A stretch of 64,000 nucleotides of DNA from Liolophura sinensis (lineage: Eukaryota > Mollusca > Polyplacophora > Chitonida > Chitonidae): positions 39,669,187 to 39,733,186 of the forward strand of contig NC_088301.1 of assembly GCF_032854445.1 (NCBI RefSeq), in the 5' to 3' direction. The notes below the pieces were generated by a model. That model saw only the letters and a program-made list of their open reading frames with translations. It ran no database searches and was not told the DNA's origin. Both the position numbers and the translations under genes were made by a program. Shown in pieces: positions 26,289 through 40,797 of this stretch. Positions within the stretch are counted from its first letter, which is position 1. Each line of letters opens with the position of its first letter.

Positions 26289-26690
26289 GAAACCGCTCAC
26301 TTACATAGCATTTCGTATTTTCGACTTAACGATTAGGGTACGCAGAGCCTCGTCGATTGCAAATGGGACAGTGCTTCCAAAATCTATGTTGAAGCTATAC
26401 CAAAAGTCTACAAACTGTTTTGACTTCTGATAAATAACTCAGTTTATATCGAAAAGTGGAATAGATGGTAAATTGATAATCCTTCGGTAAAAGAAAGAAA
26501 GAAAAAGTACAGCAATGTTAATTCCAATTAAATTTATCGGACTGATCTATAATTACTCAAATGCTCTCATCATATTTAATAGACAGTATAACATTAAAAC
26601 AATGAAAATGGGCCAGACCTATGGGATGCTTAGTCCACCGTGCAGCAGAACCCTGGCTTATGGAGGAATGCCATATCTTTCTGACATATC

Positions 26691-26884
26691 TGCGATGTCA
26701 GATATGTCAAATGCAGTATTGTGATAGTGTATCTTTATTCAAAATATATTTCCCATATAATTTCTGTAGTTATAGATAGGCTATAGCCAGTATGTGAAAA
26801 ATGTTGGAGTACATGGCATTAAGCAATTGCAATATATAATCAAATGTAATTATCGATATTTATACACGACAACTACTCAAGCAC
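26691..26884 (+). repeat. Duplicated ~195 bp segment, copy 1
   Basis: Shares long near-identical blocks with 28290-28491: AGATATGTCAAATGCAGT, AATATATTTCCCATATAATT, ATCGATATTTATACACGACA and ACTACTCAAG. Both copies have the same orientation and lie 1.6 kb apart. Confidence 0.9.
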
Positions 26885-27364
26885 GGAGAATGAAACCAGA
26901 GTATCGACGACAGAGTGATTATTGGTAAAATGGTCCGTTTAAAGCAGATGAAAATACACAAGAAGCTATATAGACGCACACACGTATATATTAATTCATC
27001 TTTTTTTTAATCGAATTAAAATGTGGTGTTTCAACAGAGCAGAACTTAGTGAAATATTCATGTAATTATCTTTTTTGCGAGTATTCCTGAGTGGGTATAT
27101 GTATAGAAGCGCTTTTGTGGCTAAGACATACGAGGTTAAGGTTCAAAACTGGCATTAGACAGAGGTCGTGTTTAGTGCATGCGGGGCCTTGAGGACAATA
27201 CTTAGCGGTCGGCGACGCTCGTGAGGCAGTTTATGCAGTTAATGTTCGTTGAACACCCCCACCTGTCATCCATCGATTTGGTTTGCATTTTATTAGTCAG
27301 TAACTTGCCAAAACATACTCCTGTATTTAGTGACATTTGTTGATGAGAGAGTTAAATGAATCAA

Positions 27365-27367
<3 letters not shown>

Positions 27368-27426
<59 letters not shown>
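27368..27426. repeat. (AT)n microsatellite
   Basis: About 59 bases of pure AT repeat in intergenic DNA. Confidence 0.97.
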
Positions 27427-27429
<3 letters not shown>

Positions 27430-27599
27430 CTTTCGAAGGGAACTTTTACCTTCTGAAGCCTAAGCAAATTGTTCAACCACATATTCTGTTGGATTTATTA
27501 TTCTGTTTTAACATACTGATAACCTAAGCAGTATATACCAAATCTAATCTTACACATGATGCTACAGTATTTTCTTATATTTGCTTATATAAGGATATT

Positions 27600-27800
27600 A
27601 TCCACTGCATGGCCGAGGTATTTAGCGTGCCCGCACGGAGAAATGACGCAGGATCGAGCATCTCACCAATGCGGTTGCTTTGAGTTCAAGCCCACTTCCT
27701 CTCCTGTTGTGCGTGGGGAGGTCTATCGGCAACCTGCGGATGGGTTGTTGGTAGACCCCTGGCCTGATATGTTACTGATTACAACGCTGTATATACGTCA
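27600..27800 (+). repeat. Diverged SINE-A copy
   Basis: Blocks CTCACCAATGCGGTTGCTTT, GAGTTCAAGCCCACTTCCTC and GGCAACCTGCGGATGG follow SINE-A head-to-body order. The tail is lost. Confidence 0.7.
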
Positions 27801-28289
27801 GTACCGTAATATTGCAGCCTTATGTTGGCGATCAAAAGTGAAGAGAAAACATAATACAATACTTCTTACCCCACATCTATAAAGGCCTACACATCCAGTG
27901 ACTACAGGTACGTGTATTTAAAGCTTTAATTGCTGATGATATTCTTGACCAATATATACGCATCTTATGCGCTTTTTTGGACATACATAATATTGGGGAT
28001 AAGCCTGAGTTAATATTTGTGATTTGTAAACCATATCATAACATAGGCCTACATGTATCAGGTACCGGCCCCATTCTATACATATCCATTACATCTGAGG
28101 TGGTGTGTCTCGATCACAGCCATTGTTTACATGCTTGCTTGGCGTCATGCATGCTGCATGTATCACTTGGAAACCTTCCCACGACTTTCCACACATTTCA
28201 TCCCCATTTTAGGTCTGATTTTAGGTGTCTACAGTATATAACCTAAACAACATATACCGTTTAAAGAAGCTCTGTCCTACACTTTGTCT

Positions 28290-28491
28290 TGCGATGTGAG
28301 ATATGTCAAATGCAGTTTTGTGATAGTGTATCTTTAATCAAAATATATTTCCCATATAATTTCTGTAGGCTAGTTATAGATAGGCTATGTAGCCAGTACG
28401 TGAAAAAATGTTGGAGTATGTGGCATTAAACAATTATAATAAATAATCGAATGTAATTATCGATATTTATACACGACAACTACTCAAGTAC
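28290..28491 (+). repeat. Duplicated ~200 bp segment, copy 2
   Basis: Partner of 26691-26884, with a few small insertions (for example GGCT after TTCTGTA) and scattered substitutions. Confidence 0.9.
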
Positions 28492-28938
28492 TGGATATAG
28501 GCCTACTCACAAATACATTACTGTATTTTACCATAGGGGCCTAAAAGCCTACTACAGGCCCCTGTAAGCCGCCGTGTCACTTTACCTAAAATCTGGGGCC
28601 ATTACATACAATATGTAGGCCCCTATATAATAGGCCCAGCTAAAACCTATTAATGTTAAATTTACCGTACCTTTCTAACACGCATTAAATATTTACTAAG
28701 TGGTCTAAAAGGGAAAATAATACTTAACCATTAACGTATTGTGGACAATGAGAAGACATCTTATTTGATATTCAATGTTTTGAAACAACTGCCATCTCTT
28801 ACATAACATGTAAGCTATACATCCATGTATAAGGGTTTAGGCCTGATAAGATTTGATATTCAAGGCTTTTCAGCGTTGCAATATTTCCGAACAAAATACC
28901 ACCCAAGGTTCATACACTATTTTGTCTAAATTAGCTGA

Positions 28939-29376
28939 CTAGATAGCATTAAATGGAGCTACATGCATGAGCCGACGGTGCTCGTCCGTGAGGGTACGTG
29001 TGTACTCAAAAGAGAGATAACTCTTGGTAACCAGGAGGATGTGAGCAATTGGTGTCCAGTTTTCGTAGAGAGACGCGTTTGTAAACAGGACACATGGGTC
29101 ATGCGCCTCTGACATAGGTGTTTGGTAAGACTGGCTGTCCAAGCCAAAGCCTTCTTTGTGTTTGGCGCATTCAGATGATCCTAAAATCATGTATACTCTT
29201 TAAAGATACATCTTATGGTCCGGTGCGCAATTTATCCCTTGACTGCTGTTGTTGCTGTCTTTACTGTACGGAGACTCGACATCGTCTGGACCTGTTCAGA
29301 TTCTCGATCTCATAGCTAAGGACGTAATAGAACAAAGAGCTATTGCATTTTCCTTCTTCGTCATAATCTGCGTGAT
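28939..29376 (-). CDS. Possible two-exon unit of unknown function
   Basis: Candidate exon 29292-29376 follows a strong acceptor (CTCCTGCAG) and reads HADYDEEGKCNSS then YYVLSYEIENLN. It joins in phase to 28939-29197, which reads VYMILGSSECAKHKEGFGLD and later NASLYENWTPIAHIL, ending at TAG 28939-28941. Amino-acid composition looks protein-like, and the region has the higher CpG content of the left half. The donor (CAG then GTCCAG) and the acceptor (TTAAAG) are weak, no start exon was found, and no family was recognised. It may be a gene fragment or chance. Confidence 0.3.
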
Positions 29377-29626
29377 CTGCAGGAGGAGAAATTTAAGACC
29401 GTATCAGGGAGAAAGCAATTTTCCTTAGTGCTTTCCGTTGTCAAATGACAGCTTATTTTAAGAATATTCTTATTTTAAATATAAGTATGTGTTGGTTCGA
29501 TTTATTCTGCATGTCAAGCAGAAAACAGGGCTCATTTATCTGAGTTTATTTATTTTCAGTTTTGAATGTTTCCCTGTTTTCACCCAGCTTGAATCATTGT
29601 ATGTATAGTCCAAGATTTCTATGAGG

Positions 29627-29996
29627 TTAGATTTGGCAAAATTTTTGTTCATCCAAGGCCGATGGCCCCAAACCAAGATAAGAGCAGGTTCCGGTTCCAT
29701 TTAAAAACCAGATGCAGTTACCTGCCTTTGTCAAATATGTCAAGGCTGTCAGGAGAGCTGTTTGCCTTGAGCATCACCAAGGCACCTTGGACTCATGTGG
29801 CCTAGGAAATAACAGATCGATGTTGTGCTTACGATAAATACAGAGACAAAAAGATAAGGAACATAAGTGTCTGCAAAGGCCGTGGAGAAATATTTAATAG
29901 ATACGTTTTGTTTCAAACGCCATGACACACTCCCGCAGCAACTGCATTGATCATTTTTGTAAATGGAGTGCGCTCTGACCTTGGTTTTGTGATAGT
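29627..29996. repeat. MITE-like repeat, family M, copy 1
   Basis: Homologous to 42505-42820: TTGGCAAAATTTT, GATGGCCCCAAACCAA, GTCAAATATGTCAAGGCTGT, GAAATAACAGATCGAT and AAATGGAGTGCGCTCTGAC occur in the same order. It ends about 120 bases before the SLC35E3 start codon, so it lies in or next to the promoter region. Confidence 0.8.
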
Positions 29997-30118
29997 AAAT
30001 TCATATTTCAATTTTGCAACATATTCATGTTAATTTTGATAGGCAAATGCCTTTTTTCTGATTTGCATTACAGATTTAACTATAACAAAGACCAACAGTT
30101 GCTGTACAGTAACCAGCT

Positions 30119-34033
<3,915 letters not shown>

Positions 34034-34196
34034 ATGAAGTCCCTTACAGCCATTACAAGCAGCGTAAAACTTAAACTCAGGCTACTATTATTTTTGTGCA
34101 TGTGTATGTTGAAACGTAGCGTCCTCGTATTATGATCCATTTTATACATGCAGGTAACCATGTATGCCACAGAATAATGTTTACCAGTTCATGACA

Positions 34197-34440
34197 TAAC
34201 CACATGAATGACCTAAAATTTCACCCATTACAAAGCTGCTCATATTGCCTCATTCTGAGAATTGTGTTGAACTTAAAAGGGTGTTTTGAAGTTTGTGCGT
34301 TTAAGGTCGGACGATATCTCACGGGGAAAATGTATCTTTCAGCACCAAACGTAATATTTTATGACATTTATTTGCCGCTAAAAAAGCATGTGATGGGGAG
34401 GAATTTTAGGTTATTTACTGTTCACTGTCTTAATAGGGAG
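34197..34440 (+). repeat. Dispersed repeat family D, copy 1
   Basis: Shares ATGACCTAAAATTTC, a GGGGAAAATGTA block, CAGCACCAAACGTAAT and ATGACATTTATTTGCC with 61081-61330 (same strand) and with 59860-60060 (inverted). Confidence 0.7.
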
Positions 34441-34534
34441 GAGAGACTAAGTCCATGTTGTTACATTTTTATTTAATTTAAGTGTTGTGGAAACTATTTA
34501 CCACAGTGTCTTCTTACTCAGTATACATGTACAA

Positions 34535-34765
34535 ACAGGGGCCCCTGTGGTTAGCGTCCCAGCACGGTGCCATGACCCAGGAGCCTTTCATCAATGCAGT
34601 CGCTCCAAGTTTAAGTCTAGCTTATGCTGGCTTCCTCCCCGCGACGTAAGTGGGAAGGCCTTCCAGCAACTTGCGGATGGTTATGGGTTCCCCCCAGGTT
34701 CTGCATGATTTCTTCACACCATAATGCTGGTCGCTGTCATATAAGTGAAATATTCTCAACTACTA
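34535..34765 (+). repeat. SINE-A copy
   Basis: GGGGCCCCTGTGGTTAGCG head, then CCATGACCCAGGAGCCTTTC, GTGGGAAGGCCTTCCAGCAA and CATATAAGTGAAATATTCTC. Confidence 0.85.
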
Positions 34766-36490
34766 TTCAGACATGTTTTAATGTGGAGGGATAACCGATA
34801 GCCAGGGTTCATGTTTTAGAACTGACTACACATGTAAATCAATTTATATTTGTACTAATTTTTGTTTTAAATCACTGCTATAGATATGTGTATTATAAAC
34901 TATGAACATTCGATTTCTTGCCTTGTGAGAGTAGGCCCCGAGATGCTGCATGGACAATGTGCATGTTATAAACGATAATCTCTAAAGGGTTATCTTGTCA
35001 CCATCTTCAGTTTACCCAGCCTTAAATTGATGGTGCATCTATGAAATTATGGAACCTTGTATCAAACTTGGGGATTCAAATTTGGGGAGTAGCATGTATG
35101 TCCCTTTCTTGCCCCTAGACTTAGAGGAAGATTTATATGGATTACCAGAATTGAACATTTTGATGCTAAATTCTTTTTTTTTTTTTTTGCATCTGTTGCA
35201 TTGGAGTTGGACTGGTGCCTGTATTTCCATGTCCTTCAATAAAAATTATGTACTACTGTATGGAGTGAGATCGTATTAAGTCATGTAGGCTGAAATTTAG
35301 GGGCAAAGAAATGCTGATAAATGCACTCCACCCTCTAGAACCTCTAAAACTTTTCATTCACATGATATTACAAACATGATCATAGTGGAAAATTCTTGAG
35401 TGTGGTGTTAAACACCAATGAAATAAATTAACTGAGTTTGTATCAAGTATAATAAGAGGTTATCTGAAGATTGAATAAAATATACTGTTACTGAATTGGA
35501 ACACAACACTGCTTTACACACATGTAAAACGAAATTGGCCTTCTTGTAATATACTTCTATGTATTTATGTAGTTTCTTATGTTACCTTTGTTACATGTTA
35601 AATTATGGAGATTATCTGAAAATTTTGACTGTCTGAATAAAATGAACTAAAAAAGTTCACACTTGGTGCTGATACCTTCCAGGAAGTAAGAAAGGTGTGA
35701 CATGGATTCTGCTTTGATGCCTAGTACAGGGTAATAGTATATTTTGGCTGTTTGCAGATGTATACACCAGTATGGCTAGTCTTTTTGCTGCCAGTGCAGT
35801 GCATCAGTTTTAAACTGATTGTTTGATTTCACCATGTCCAGGTATTTTCATGTAAACCATCCATCCTTTTTTATAAATGGTTGGCATGTACTAGTCATTA
35901 TATTGTTGGACATTGTCATTGGCTTTGCTAAAACTGAGATAAGCATAGGTCTACTGGAATAAACTATACTTTCAACTACAGGTGTTATCTTTTAGTTTTT
36001 CATTTACTAATGACCTAAGGTAGATGAATTGGGGAAAATGTGCAGTTAGAGTTGATCAGGATCCTTCTAACACAGGGAAGACTATTCTGTAAATCCTGCC
36101 ATATGCTAGGTTCATTTTGTTCAGATTTACTCCATGGAGCCTAAAATTAAAAAGCCACTTTTGTGTCTGATAAAATATGTTGGCAACCTCTGCAGGTGTA
36201 TCAGCCAATCAGAATGTGTCATTGGCTTTGGTGACGTGCTATGAATAATGACAGCCCTCTCGATGTCGTTCCAGGCTGTTTCATTTCCGTTTATTTCCAG
36301 GCTGATTTGGCAGTTTTATTTCCATTTTACTATAAAACAGGGACAATGTATAGGACCATTTCAACACAAAGATTTAAAAGCACTTTGCAGAAATACAGTC
36401 CTCTGTCATTGGTATCGATGATTATTGATGTATGTGTAACTCTTTAGTTCCGTAAAGCAAGGCATTCAGAGAATCCCACCATAGATTCAT

Positions 36491-36962
36491 GAATGATTGC
36501 CATTATGCAGGTGCCAAAAAAAAATGCTTAACCTGCCATATGAGAATGTGCATTTACACACCATACCTTAAACCAGGGAGCAAAAAAAAAGTCTAACCTT
36601 CAATCCATGCATGATAGCCCAATATGCAAGAGCTTAAAAAAAGTTTAACCTGGCATCCGAGAAAGTGCATTTACACGCCATACCTTAGACTAGAAAGTGA
36701 AAAAAAAGCCTAACCTTCAATCCATGTGTGATAGCCCAATATACAGAGCTAAAAAAAAAGCTTAACTAGACACCAAGGTGGATGTGCATTTACACACCAT
36801 ACATTAGACTAGTGAGCTAAACAAAAAGCTTAACCTTCATTCATTGAATGAGAGCACATTATAATGTACAGGAGCTAAAAGAAAAAGCTTAACCTTCAAT
36901 CCATGTATGAGAGCCCATTATACAGGAGCTAAAAAAAAAGCTTAACTAGACACCAAGGTGGA
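36491..36962. repeat. Tandem array with ~60/120 bp units
   Basis: Repeated blocks are AAAAAGCTTAACC or AAAAAGTCTAACC, CTTCAATCCATG, ATGATAGCCCAATAT and GTGCATTTACACACCATAC. About four long units occur, and CTAGACACCAAGGTGGA appears twice. Confidence 0.85.
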
Positions 36963-37224
36963 CACAGTCACTTTTCCCTCCTCTCGGAGTACCTCGCTTT
37001 GCTTCATACAGGCAAACTAAAAATGAAAGTCCACAACAAAGGTAATCTGGATAAAAAAAAGTCCACTATAATACCAAAATTCATATGTGTACATTATCAA
37101 GGCATGTTATCAAGCTCATGAAGTTTTATGAAGATATGTTGCAAATGGATAACCCAAACATAAAACCTTACTATGAGGCTACCTATACACCTGTGAAGTC
37201 AATGTGAACACTCCAAGTCCAAAA

Positions 37225-37425
37225 CATAGTAACAAAGTTCGAGTCCAGCTCATGCTGGCTTCCTTTCCGGACGTACGTGGGAAGGTCTGCAACAACCTGT
37301 GGATGGTCGTGGGTTTTCCCTGGACTCTGCCCTGTTTCCTCCCACCATAATACTGGCTGCTGTCATATGAGTGAAATATTCTTGAGTACGGCATAAAACA
37401 CCAGTGAAATAAATAAATAAATCCA
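37225..37425 (+). repeat. SINE-A copy lacking its head
   Basis: Starts near AAAGTTCGAGTCCAGCTCAT, with GGAAGGTCTGCAACAACCTG and GAAATATTCTTGAGTACGGC, and ends in AAATAAATAAATAAAT. Confidence 0.85.
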
Positions 37426-39094
37426 CTTCATAAATTGCCTTCATACGAGACACCCCAAAAGTCACACAATATAGGCCCCAAACGTAACAATACACACACA
37501 TCTAATCACGCTCATGTCTTCAAAATGAGCAAATCACATTATACCATGCCCACCTACTCACTTACTTGTACATGTAGTCTACCAAGACCACAATTTAGAG
37601 GTCCCATGATATGACAACATTGGTATCATATTCTCGATCAATAAGTCCTCAAAGATCTAAATCGACATTTGAAGATTTCCTTTTACACGACATGCAATGT
37701 TGGTAAATATGCTTATACTATGCCACTTAATGACACCAGTGCATGTACTCTTGCTTTAACCTTTGTCATTTGAGACACCCTTAATAACAAGCTTGAACCT
37801 TTGTAGGCTACACAGCATGCCTGCATATCCTAACTGCTGTCTATCTGAGCATCAGTGAAGGAGGCATGTACAGCATGCCAGTGTGCAACATCATCTACAA
37901 ATGTATGTACAGTATAAATCACATATTTCATCAGATATGGTACACTTTTCAGTTTCGATATACCACACAATTTTAAAGACAAAATCAACATCCTACATGA
38001 ATAACAATAAGTGAAAAATAACCTTTTTAAAGATGACTTTTTTGTGACCATTAAAATATTGTTGTTGTCAACCGTGTTTTGACTTCCAACTTGGTGTATG
38101 TCCACTCTTGACTGCACTGCCAATCTTGGCCTGTGAGTCATTGGCAAAGTGCCATCTTTGGTAGTCAACTTCCTACCAGTATATCCAGATGCAAAAGGAG
38201 AGCTACACTGCGCACGGTGGGTATATATCTGCTTGGACATACACAAATCCAAGACATGGGTCACAAGTACGGACACCAATGTTTTAAATAAACTCCCGAA
38301 GGAAAATAAAGGAGGCCATATACAAGAACACTAGAACTATAAGCATTTCTTCCTTAAGGTCTTGTTTGTAGTGCAATCAGCGTCAAGACTAGCAGCTGTG
38401 TTGTTTATAGACGTCACTGTGTAAACAATGATTCAAAATAGAATACATGTATATATATCACTAAGTATCAATCCAAGCCTTGCCAAAGTACATAAGAGAG
38501 TGTAAACTAGAGCTGGGGATGCTGCAAAGGCAGTGATGTTGATGGTTTTTGCATTTTTTAAAGTTCCTTTCAGATATAAATATATGTTTTGCAAATATTC
38601 AGTGTAATGTTAAACTATTGCATAGAATTTAACCTAGATTTTAACCTTTAAGCTTATAGTGTGACAGACTTGTTTGGCAATGAAAACAATTTATATTTAT
38701 ACTTCAATTATTTTATCCTAAATTCTTCCAAATGGAGTATTTTCATTTTGTTCCACATGCAAAAAATAATTACTAGTATGTTCCATGTGTTTGAGGTTCT
38801 TGTGTCCCAAAGCTTCCATATGAATCCTTTGATTGATTCATCCCTAGTATTCATGATGTACTGACAGTGATGGTCACCAAACTGACTACATCTAATGATA
38901 AATAAATGACACAATTTCACTTTAACAAACTGAAATCTTCTCCCAGATCCATAATAGACATAACCCACCTCTGCAATATTTGAGAAAGGCCAAAGGTCTG
39001 TGCTTATTTTACTCTCATTGTTACACTTCAATTTCTGATTACACCCCTTATGACATAAGGTAATCTGTCTTACCCGGACTTCCCCAAATCACAA

Positions 39095-39555
39095 TGACCC
39101 TGTGTTGCCTCGTTGAAGAGTTATACAGAAGACTCCAGATAGATATGACACCCCACCCAGTGCTGTACCTTTCTGAAGAGTCATACAGAAGAAACCAGAT
39201 ATATATAGGTAGAACACCCCAGCCAGTGCTACCTTACTGAAGAGTTAGTTATACAGAAATCACCAGACAGACAGAATACACCATGACTGCTTCCTCACTG
39301 AAGAGTTGCACAGAAGATACCAGATGGATATGACACCTCACCCAGTGCTACATTAGTGAAGAGGTGTAAAGGAGACACCACACAGATAGGACACCTCACC
39401 CTGTGCTGCATCAGTGAAGAGTTGTACACGAGGCACCACATAGATAGGACACACAACCCATTCCCCAGTGCTACCTGAATGAAGAGTTGTACACGAGACA
39501 CCAGATAGATAGGACACCCCACGCAATGCTATCTCATTGAAGAATGAAACAGAAG
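39095..39555. repeat. Degenerate ~63 bp tandem array
   Basis: About seven units share GAAGAGTTGTACACGAGACA, CCAGATAGATAGGACACC and CCCAGTGCTACCT in fixed order. Confidence 0.85.
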
Positions 39556-39589
39556 GCTACCAAGCTTGCCTGTAGGCGACACATGAACG

Positions 39590-40112
39590 CAAAACTTCAG
39601 CTCAATGCATACTGAAATCATGAATTTGGTAATTTCATTAATATGCAAACGAAGAGCGAGTTAACATCTCCCTTGTGTCATTGTGCTTTATTTGCATACA
39701 AAACTTCAGGTCAATACATGCTATCTTTGTAGATGCCACCCCTATTAATTTGTTTAACATTGATTCTAATACACAATACACTAAGTCGGGAATTTAGTAA
39801 TTAACAGTATTTAATATATACACACCATATCAATGATGGAATATCCCCCTCGTGTTATTACACACACTACATGTATGCAAACCCTGAGCTCAGTAAATAA
39901 AGTACTTCTTGAGATACCACCTCTAATATTTTGTTTAACATTGGTTTTAATACACAAGTCAGGAATTAAGTAACAAAAGATCAACAAATCAAGGATGGAA
40001 TATCCGCCACGTTCTGTTGTGCTCTATATCTGTGTAAACCCCGATCTTAATACCTGAAGTGCTTTTAAGATAGCACCCCTAACATTTTGTTTAACATTGC
40101 TTTCCCTGTTAT
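39590..40112. repeat. Degenerate ~155-185 bp tandem array, three units
   Basis: Each unit ends with ACCCCT or ACCTCT plus a TTGTTTAACATTG block (near 39749, 39938 and 40090). Before it lie GATGGAATATCC and a GCAAAC or GTAAAC block. Confidence 0.75.
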
Positions 40113-40227
40113 TGGCCTCCGACGCTGAGGGTACATAAGCTACACCTGTACTTTGTGCAGGAGAGCTTATAAACAATATTCATGATATTTTAGGATTTTT
40201 TGTAAGCCAATAATAATTGTAAACTAA

Positions 40228-40330
40228 ACATGACCGGAGAGGAAACCAGCATGAACTGGACTTGAACTCACAGAGATTGCATTTGTGGTTCACTTGGGCT
40301 GTATCAGCACACTAGGCCATGGAGGCCCTG
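40228..40330 (-). repeat. SINE-A head fragment
   Basis: ACCGGAGAGGAAACCAGCAT and GAACTGGACTTGAACTCACA are followed by a damaged tRNA-like end (AGGCCATGGAGGCCCTG). Confidence 0.7.
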
Positions 40331-40797
40331 CTATATTTTGGAACCAGATTTATGGAAAGTCCAGTAATCCCAAGTCCATATTGTCAAGCAAATCACTTCC
40401 CTTACCCCTACATGTACCAACTCGCCATTACTTTAATGCACCACAAAGGTTTTCCCACAAAAAAAAAGAAGCAAGACTGACATTAATAACAACATGTTTT
40501 TATTTTTGGAAAGAGCCCAGATATTCAATTTCCAAGACCTGCAGAATCTTAAACAAATTCCACTCAATCCAAGAGTGGTGGGTGAACCATATTAATAATA
40601 GTAAACATTTTCACCTCACTCACATAAAATAGAACTGGATGAAACATCTTTTTTCATCATTTACTATGATATTTTGCTTTTCAAAAATTTTCTGTAACAG
40701 AAAATGCCTTTAAAAAGATATATTTCTGCCAAAATTTAGCACTGAAATGAATATTAACAAACTCTGCAATCGGCTTTCGCCGAAGACAGCACTTGTG

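Larger units (their letters stand above)
23910..28938. other. Intergenic region upstream of the ankyrin gene
   Basis: No supportable exons were found. It should hold the promoter of the ankyrin gene just right of 23909, but no TATA box or other named element could be fixed. It contains a tRNA-like sequence, an (AT)n tract, an old SINE-A and two copies of a 200 bp segment, listed separately. Confidence 0.6.
34034..40797. other. Convergent intergenic region between SLC35E3 and DCP1
   Basis: This region carries the 3' flanks of both genes. AATAAA motifs at 35238, 35474 and 35636 could end a long SLC35E3 3' UTR. On the minus strand an AATAAA (read as TTTATT at 40498-40503) lies about 300 bases after the DCP1 stop. 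No additional gene is supported. The space is filled by SINE-A copies, a dispersed repeat at 34197 and three tandem arrays. Confidence 0.55.

Noticed and set aside
36491-40112. CRISPR-like arrays
   Set aside because: Units are long, degenerate and without fixed repeats alternating with unique spacers, and the DNA is eukaryotic.
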